Positions 59,421-64,000 of a DNA stretch of 64,000 bases are shown here, one piece after another. The position numbers were made by a program, and so were the translations under genes. Within the stretch, counting starts at the first letter, position 1. Every line of letters starts with the position of its first letter. The stretch is from positions 1-64,000 of the forward strand of contig NZ_JAAXCY010000010.1 of NCBI RefSeq assembly GCF_014230465.1, written 5' to 3'. The notes beneath the pieces were generated by a model. It did no database searches and was not told the DNA's origin. It worked only from the letters and a program-made list of their open reading frames with translations. Origin of the DNA: Pseudomonas cremoris (lineage in GTDB: Bacteria > Pseudomonadota > Gammaproteobacteria > Pseudomonadales > Pseudomonadaceae).

Positions 59421-60473
59421 TCAGCCGTGGCGCGTGTTATCCGCAAACTCCTGGATTAAGCGGGGGAACTTGTTAAGCGGCTCAACTGTTTGGGCCGAAC
59501 CAAGCTTGATGGCTTCCTTGGGCATGCCAAAGACCACGCAACTGGCCTCATCCTGGGCGATGGTCTGGGCGCCATTTTCCCGCATGGCCAGTAGGCCGCG
59601 CGCACCGTCGTCGCCCATGCCGGTCATGATGATACCCAATGTGCTGGGCGCTGCGTGCTTGGCGATAGAACGAAACAGCACATCGACGGACGGTTTATGC
59701 CGATTCACCGGCGGGCCATCCAGCACTTCGACTTGGTAATGCGCGCCACTGCGCTTGAGTTGCATGTGAAGCCCGCCCGGGGCCAACAGTGCCAGGCCGC
59801 TGTGCACGCGGTCCAGATGCCTGGCCTCGCGCACTTCTATCTGGCACAGCGTGTTCAGCCGACGGGCAAAGTCGGCGGTGAATTTCTCTGGCATGTGCTG
59901 AACGATGACAATGCCCGGGCAGTCGCGAGGGAGTTGGCGCAACAGGAATTCCAGTGCTTGCGTGCCCCCGGTAGAACAGCCCAGTGCGACGACTTTTTCA
60001 GTGGTGCGCAACAGGTTGACCTTTGTCGTCCGCGTTTCTTCGGCGCTGGCTGGCGCCACGGCCGGCAGCATGCGCGGGCGGGTTCTGGCGCCGTCCTCGA
60101 TCTTGCGGATCAACTCGCCCGACAAGGCTTCCAGGCTTTGCTTGAGCCCCAACCGCGCCTTGGTGAATACACCCACGGCGCCAGCCGACAACGCCTCGAC
60201 GGCGACGCTGCTGCCTTGCTCGGTCAATGTGGAGCAAATGATGGTCGGCGTCGGGCGCTCACGCATGATCTGGCGCAAAAACGTCAGGCCGTCCATGCGC
60301 GGCATCTCGATGTCGAGCACCAGCACGTCCGGCCAGTCACGGCGCATTTTTTCGATGGCGTAGAGCGGGTCGGCCGCCTGGCCGATGACAGTGATTCCGG
60401 GGTGGCTGGCCAGGCAACTGGTGAGCACCTGGCGTACCAGTGCTGAGTCGTCGACGATAAATACCTTGATCAT
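59421..60473 (-). CDS. cheB: Chemotaxis methylesterase CheB
   Basis: Receptor demethylase/deamidase of 350 aa: receiver domain (Asp10-Asp11; phospho-acceptor in [13 protein letters not shown], about Asp56) followed by a linker and the methylesterase domain. Active-site Ser is in [12 protein letters not shown] (about residue 168), His in [17 protein letters not shown], and Asp in [12 protein letters not shown]. Its ATG overlaps the cheD stop (ATGA). Completes the adaptation pair with CheR in the same operon. Confidence 0.94.
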   Translation of the reverse strand: MIKVFIVDDSALVRQVLTSCLASHPGITVIGQAADPLYAIEKMRRDWPDVLVLDIEMPRMDGLTFLRQIMRERPTPTIICSTLTEQGSSVAVEALSAGAVGVFTKARLGLKQSLEALSGELIRKIEDGARTRPRMLPAVAPASAEETRTTKVNLLRTTEKVVALGCSTGGTQALEFLLRQLPRDCPGIVIVQHMPEKFTADFARRLNTLCQIEVREARHLDRVHSGLALLAPGGLHMQLKRSGAHYQVEVLDGPPVNRHKPSVDVLFRSIAKHAAPSTLGIIMTGMGDDGARGLLAMRENGAQTIAQDEASCVVFGMPKEAIKLGSAQTVEPLNKFPRLIQEFADNTRHG

Positions 60474-60961
60474 CAACGCAGCCTCCGTACCGGCAATGCC
60501 GGCACGCTGTTGCGCTGGCACTCAATCGCACCGCTGCGGCCGTTGACCTGCAGGCGTCGATAGTGATCGCCGCTCAAGTCCCAAGCATCGACCGCCCAAT
60601 TGCGCAGGCTGAACTGTTCACGGGCAAAGGCGCTGTTGCCGTCGCCCACCCTACGCCGTGGGTTGCCTTCGAAGCGCACCAGGCTGCCGCCGCCGTAGAT
60701 GCCCTTGCGGTACTCCTCGGGCCGGGTGCCGTGGCGGGCCATGTCGGCGTGGATGCGCTTGAACACCGCCTCGCCGTAACGGGTATCCAGGCGTGTACTC
60801 GCGCCTGGATCGCTGGGCAGCAAAAAGTGCGAGACCGCCAGCAACTGCCGACGCGGGTGCCACAACACCACCGCTACACAACTGCCGAGCAATGTCGTGA
60901 CCACGCCGTCGTGGGTGCCAAAAAAGTAGTCACCGGGGCGCAGGAATATCGATGGACTCAT
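60473..60961 (-). CDS. cheD: Chemoreceptor glutamine deamidase CheD
   Basis: A 162-aa Che[23 protein letters not shown] carries the catalytic Cys (LGSCVAV, residue about 28), and the catalytic His follows in [12 protein letters not shown]. Further conserved: GIYGGGSLV. It deamidates receptor glutamines. Both ends overlap neighbours by ATGA with cheR and cheB, indicating coupled translation. Confidence 0.92.
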   Translation of the reverse strand: MSPSIFLRPGDYFFGTHDGVVTTLLGSCVAVVLWHPRRQLLAVSHFLLPSDPGASTRLDTRYGEAVFKRIHADMARHGTRPEEYRKGIYGGGSLVRFEGNPRRRVGDGNSAFAREQFSLRNWAVDAWDLSGDHYRRLQVNGRSGAIECQRNSVPALPVRRLR

Positions 60962-61770
60962 AAAAGCTCGTAGACCGAAGGGCAGACCAGGCGCATTGGC
61001 AGATCAAAACCGTGAATGCTTTCTGCATGCCCGATAAACAGCAAGCCGCCGACGGCCAACTGGGTAATCAGTCGGCGCACAATTCGCTGCTTCTCTTCGT
61101 TGTTGAAATAGATCAGTACGTTGCGCAAGAAAATCACATTGAAGGGCCCGAGTGGTTCAGGCAGTGGTTGGGTGATGTTGATCTCGCGCAGGCTGACACG
61201 CTCGCGCAAAGCCGCTTGTACGCGAAAGCGTCCGGTCATGTCGCCGACGCCGCTCAGGCAATGGCGCTTGAGCCAACCCTCGGGAAAGTACTTGGCCTGG
61301 GCCATGTCATAGATGCCATCGCGGGCGCGGGCTAGCATGCTTTGGCTCAGGTCGCTGGCCACGATGGACCAGTCTTGAGTGCGCGCGCTTTCGCTGGCAA
61401 CCATCGCCAGGCTGTAGGGCTCTTCACCGGAAGAACAGGCGGCGCTCCAGATCTTGATCGGCCCGCGCTGCCCGGCCAGCCACTCACCGAAGAAATCGAA
61501 GTGCGGATGCTCGCGAAAAAAGTACGTCTCGTTGGTAGTCAGCAAGTCCACCACCAACCGCCGTTCGTTGATGAACAGAGGGTTGTCGAGCATCTGCAGG
61601 TACTCGGCGTAGCTGTCCAGGCGATAGTGGCGCAGGCGCTTCATCAAACGCCCGGCCACCAGCGGGCGTTTGTTCGGCGCCAGCTGGATGCCCGACGCCT
61701 CGGCCATGAGTTTTTGCAGTTGGCGAAACTCGTATTCAGCGAGTTTTGGCAGTTTCAAAAGCGTCGACAT
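60958..61770 (-). CDS. cheR: Chemotaxis methyltransferase CheR
   Basis: SAM-dependent receptor methyltransferase of 270 aa. N-terminal helical domain (residues 1-85), then the SAM domain with TNETYFFREHPHF, IWSAACSSGEEPYSLAM (SAM binding, about 108-124), and FNVIFLRNVLIYFNNEEKQRIVRRL. Directly follows the cheW stop (TGA then ATG). Confidence 0.94.
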   Translation of the reverse strand: MSTLLKLPKLAEYEFRQLQKLMAEASGIQLAPNKRPLVAGRLMKRLRHYRLDSYAEYLQMLDNPLFINERRLVVDLLTTNETYFFREHPHFDFFGEWLAGQRGPIKIWSAACSSGEEPYSLAMVASESARTQDWSIVASDLSQSMLARARDGIYDMAQAKYFPEGWLKRHCLSGVGDMTGRFRVQAALRERVSLREINITQPLPEPLGPFNVIFLRNVLIYFNNEEKQRIVRRLITQLAVGGLLFIGHAESIHGFDLPMRLVCPSVYELL

Positions 61771-62298
61771 TCAGAGGCCGTTCGTGACGGCAAGGCTCAG
61801 TTGCTCGATGTCATCGAGCGACAACACCTGGCCGATATCCAGAATGATCGTGAACGCCTGGTCGCTGCGCGCCATGCCGGCGATGAAGTCAGTGCGGATC
61901 CCGGCCCCGAAAGGCGGGGGCGCAACCACCTGCTGTGGGTCGATGTCGAGCACCGCATCCACTGCGTCCACCACCAGGCCAATGTGCTGGGTGGTGTCGC
62001 TCAAGGCCAACTCGATAATCACAATGCAGGTGCGGTTGCCCGCACGGGTCAGCTCGAAACCAAAGCGCGCGGCCAGATCGAGTACCGGCACGACATTGCC
62101 GCGCAGGTTGATAACGCCGTGGATAAACGCCGGCATCATCGGCACGGCGGTCACTTGTGCGTACTCGATGATTTCGCGCACCAGTTCGATCGGCAGCGCG
62201 TAATCCGCGTCACGCACGCGGAACGACAAATGCTGGATGCTCAGTGGTTCGGCCGGTGCGTCGGCCGTTTGAAAGCGGTGATTGGCAAGAGAAGTCAT
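61771..62298 (-). CDS. cheW: Chemotaxis coupling protein CheW
   Basis: A 175-aa CheW domain protein linking receptor to CheA. Typical blocks: LSFRVRDADYALPIELVREII, MMPAFIHGVINLRGNVVPVLDLAARFG (about 75-100), IVIIELALSDTTQHIGLVVDAVDAVLDI. ATG 62298 is used; an in-frame TTG at 62313 overlapping the receptor stop is an alternative. It sits 11 bases downstream of the receptor gene. Confidence 0.93.
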   Translation of the reverse strand: MTSLANHRFQTADAPAEPLSIQHLSFRVRDADYALPIELVREIIEYAQVTAVPMMPAFIHGVINLRGNVVPVLDLAARFGFELTRAGNRTCIVIIELALSDTTQHIGLVVDAVDAVLDIDPQQVVAPPPFGAGIRTDFIAGMARSDQAFTIILDIGQVLSLDDIEQLSLAVTNGL

Positions 62299-62309
62299 GG
62301 GCACAGTGC

Positions 62310-63944
62310 TCAATTGAAACTGACGAACTGGCCTTCATCGACCGTCGTCTTGCCCTTGTTCCAGCTGTGCGAGGTGCTGGCGTAAGTGTCCTGGCTGCGC
62401 GGCTGGCCACGCTTGGCCGAGGGAGATTCCTGCTCGAAGCGAAAGAAGCCGATCAGTTCCTGCAATTGCCCAGCCTGGGCATTCATTTCTTCGGCAGTGG
62501 CCGCCAGCTCTTCCGATGCGGCAGCGTTTTGCTGGGTGATCTGGTTCATCTGGCCCATGGCGATATTGATCTGCCCGGCCGCGCCGCTTTGCTCCTGGGA
62601 GGCGGCGGTGATTTCCTGCACCAGGTCCGAGGTTTTCTGAATGTTCGGCACGATCTCGTTCAACAGGCGACCTGCCTGCTCGGCCAGGTGCACGCTGCTG
62701 GAGGCCACTTGGCCGATCTCTTGCGCGGCGACCTGGCTGCGTTCGGCGAGCTTGCGCACTTCCGCAGCCACCACTGCAAAGCCTTTGCCGTGTTCGCCGG
62801 CACGGGCCGCTTCGATGGCGGCGTTGAGCGCGAGCAAATTGGTCTGGTAAGCGATGTCGTCGATGATGCTGATCTTGTCGGCGATTTGCTTCATCGCCAG
62901 CACCGTATCGCTGACCGCGCCGCCGCCTTGTACGGCGTCGTTGGCCGCTTTACCGGCGATGCCGTCGGTGATTTTTGCGCTTTCGGTGTTCTGGGCGATG
63001 GACGCCGACATCTCCTCGACCGAGGCACTGGTTTGCTCGACGCTGGCGGCTTGTTCGTTCGCCGCCTGGCTCAACGACTGCGAGGTGGAGCTGACTTGTT
63101 CGGAGGCGGAGGAGAGCGAATCTGCCGAGCTGCGCACATCACCGAGGATGCTGCGCAGGCGTTCGGTCATGTTCTGCATGGCGGCAAGCAACTGACCGGT
63201 TTCATCGCGGCTGTTGGCCTGCAAGTCCTGGCTCAGGTCACCGGCGGCCATGCGGTTGGCGGCGGCTACGGCACCATTGAGCGGCTTGGTGATGCTGCGG
63301 GTCACCAACACACCAATCACCACGCCCAGCAGGGTGGCGGCGATGACCAGCGCGATCATTTGCAGGCGCGAGCGGTCAGCGATTTCGGAAATCTGCTGAT
63401 TGGCTTCGCGGGCGCGCTCCTGTTTGTTGGTACTGACTTCACCGATCAAGCGATCAATCTGCTCGCCGCTGACCACGGCCTTGGGCAGCAGCTCGGTGAC
63501 GTCGCTGGTTTCCTGCAATTGGCTGGATTGCTGATGCAGGGTCAACACCTGCAGCACCAGGTTTTCGTAGTTCTTGAGCGGCGTTTCCAGTTGGTCGATC
63601 TGGGCCATGCCTTCTTTGGTGATAAAGCTGGCGCGTGCCTTGAGGATCAGTGCACGGGTTTTCTCAAGCGCTGCCTTGGCTTGAGTGGCTGCCTGTTCGC
63701 GCGCGGCATGGTTGGTCGACAGCAGGCTCTGGCGCATCGAGCGGCCGGCAACGATCAGCTGGATATTGGCTTCCTGCATGGTGCTCAAGCCGGTCACATC
63801 CAGCTCGTACATGCGGTCGGACAGGCTGTTGACCTGTTCCAGGTTGCGGATGCCGATAAAGCCGATGATCGCGGTCAACGCGACCACCACCAGGAAACCT
63901 GCGGTCAATCGGATGCCTATTTTCATATTGCGAACAAATTGCAT
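62310..63944 (-). CDS. Methyl-accepting chemotaxis receptor (4HB ligand domain)
   Basis: Transmembrane chemoreceptor of 544 aa. First helix at about residues 9-30 ([19 protein letters not shown]), periplasmic four-helix-bundle domain to about 190, second helix near 195-215 ([16 protein letters not shown]), HAMP, and a long cytoplasmic coiled coil. The signalling tip [20 protein letters not shown] and following [18 protein letters not shown] is invariant in MCPs. SD AGGAG is 7 bases before ATG 63944. No C-terminal CheR-tethering pentapeptide is seen. First visible gene of the operon; cheA and cheY would have to lie elsewhere. Confidence 0.92.
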   Translation of the reverse strand: MQFVRNMKIGIRLTAGFLVVVALTAIIGFIGIRNLEQVNSLSDRMYELDVTGLSTMQEANIQLIVAGRSMRQSLLSTNHAAREQAATQAKAALEKTRALILKARASFITKEGMAQIDQLETPLKNYENLVLQVLTLHQQSSQLQETSDVTELLPKAVVSGEQIDRLIGEVSTNKQERAREANQQISEIADRSRLQMIALVIAATLLGVVIGVLVTRSITKPLNGAVAAANRMAAGDLSQDLQANSRDETGQLLAAMQNMTERLRSILGDVRSSADSLSSASEQVSSTSQSLSQAANEQAASVEQTSASVEEMSASIAQNTESAKITDGIAGKAANDAVQGGGAVSDTVLAMKQIADKISIIDDIAYQTNLLALNAAIEAARAGEHGKGFAVVAAEVRKLAERSQVAAQEIGQVASSSVHLAEQAGRLLNEIVPNIQKTSDLVQEITAASQEQSGAAGQINIAMGQMNQITQQNAAASEELAATAEEMNAQAGQLQELIGFFRFEQESPSAKRGQPRSQDTYASTSHSWNKGKTTVDEGQFVSFN

Positions 63945-64000
63945 GCGGTTTCTCCTGAAAAGGCTAGGCAAGGGGTTCTAAAAGGTTTGCATCGAGGTTG

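Overview
The window reads as chromosomal DNA of a fluorescent pseudomonad (Pseudomonas fluorescens group). The main evidence is the gacA-uvrC-pgsA-tRNA-Gly block with a TTG-started gacA, five REP doublets (REPINs) built on a GTGGGAGCGGGCTTGCTCGC core, and A-rich AAnAAnAA (Hfq/Crc-type) motifs at the starts of catabolic genes. Coding density is high. Metabolic genes are GC-rich, and a few short accessory pieces are nearer 50% GC.

Layout. 0-1.4 kb: N-terminal part of an Rhs polymorphic toxin running off the left edge. 1.6-4.8 kb: LysE-type exporter, two lipoproteins, a hotdog thioesterase. 5-8.6 kb: short-chain ketone-body/acyl operon (two-subunit CoA-transferase plus thiolase) with a divergent LysR gene. 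9.6-13 kb: sirtuin, CBS protein, topoisomerase III. 13.1-17.5 kb: MHS transporter, GMC oxidoreductase, divergent LysR. 17.6-20.7 kb: AlkD-like repair protein, glutamine-synthetase-family enzyme, PuuR-like regulator. 20.8-25.2 kb: RcnB-like protein, MFS transporter, DUF1652 protein, triple-PAS LuxR regulator, FKBP isomerase, orphan Tdi1-like immunity protein. 25.3-31.5 kb: an MgtC gene behind a long hairpin-rich leader, then a BvgA/BvgS-like two-component system and a degenerate receiver; a near-identical GGGARAA-TCCTAC motif lies upstream of three of these genes. 31.5-33.5 kb: aldo/keto reductase and a small two-gene cassette of unknown function.

33.6-49.5 kb is a 16-kb catabolic locus: XRE-cupin regulator, FMN/4Fe-4S oxidoreductase, class II aldolase, TetR regulator, crotonase, acyl-CoA dehydrogenase, ADP-forming acyl-CoA synthetase, AruI-like thiamine-diphosphate decarboxylase, a Tat-exported substrate-binding protein with two permeases and a fused double ATPase, and a flavodoxin-fold reductase. 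The four enzymes in the middle resemble the arginine-transaminase (aru) locus of P. aeruginosa, but no transaminase is present and a peptide/opine-type importer is attached. It is a good candidate for an undescribed guanidino-compound or opine-like catabolic system.

49.6-51.1 kb: a DAHP synthase gene preceded by an aromatic-amino-acid attenuator: a 44-aa leader peptide with an FYFGYWF run, a strong terminator, then a second, Tyr-rich leader ORF and a hairpin abutting the ribosome-binding site. 51.3-53.2 kb: nitrilase-family hydrolase, GNAT acetyltransferase, and a divergent pair of HTH regulators. 53.3-56.5 kb: gacA-uvrC-pgsA-tRNA-Gly(GCC). 56.6-58.5 kb: a scarred integration hotspot holding an Rhs remnant and a DUF6708 gene and a LysR gene that have both lost their 5' ends and meet head to head. 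58.6-64 kb: a receptor-cheW-cheR-cheD-cheB operon followed by a LuxR-type response regulator with an unusual receiver domain.
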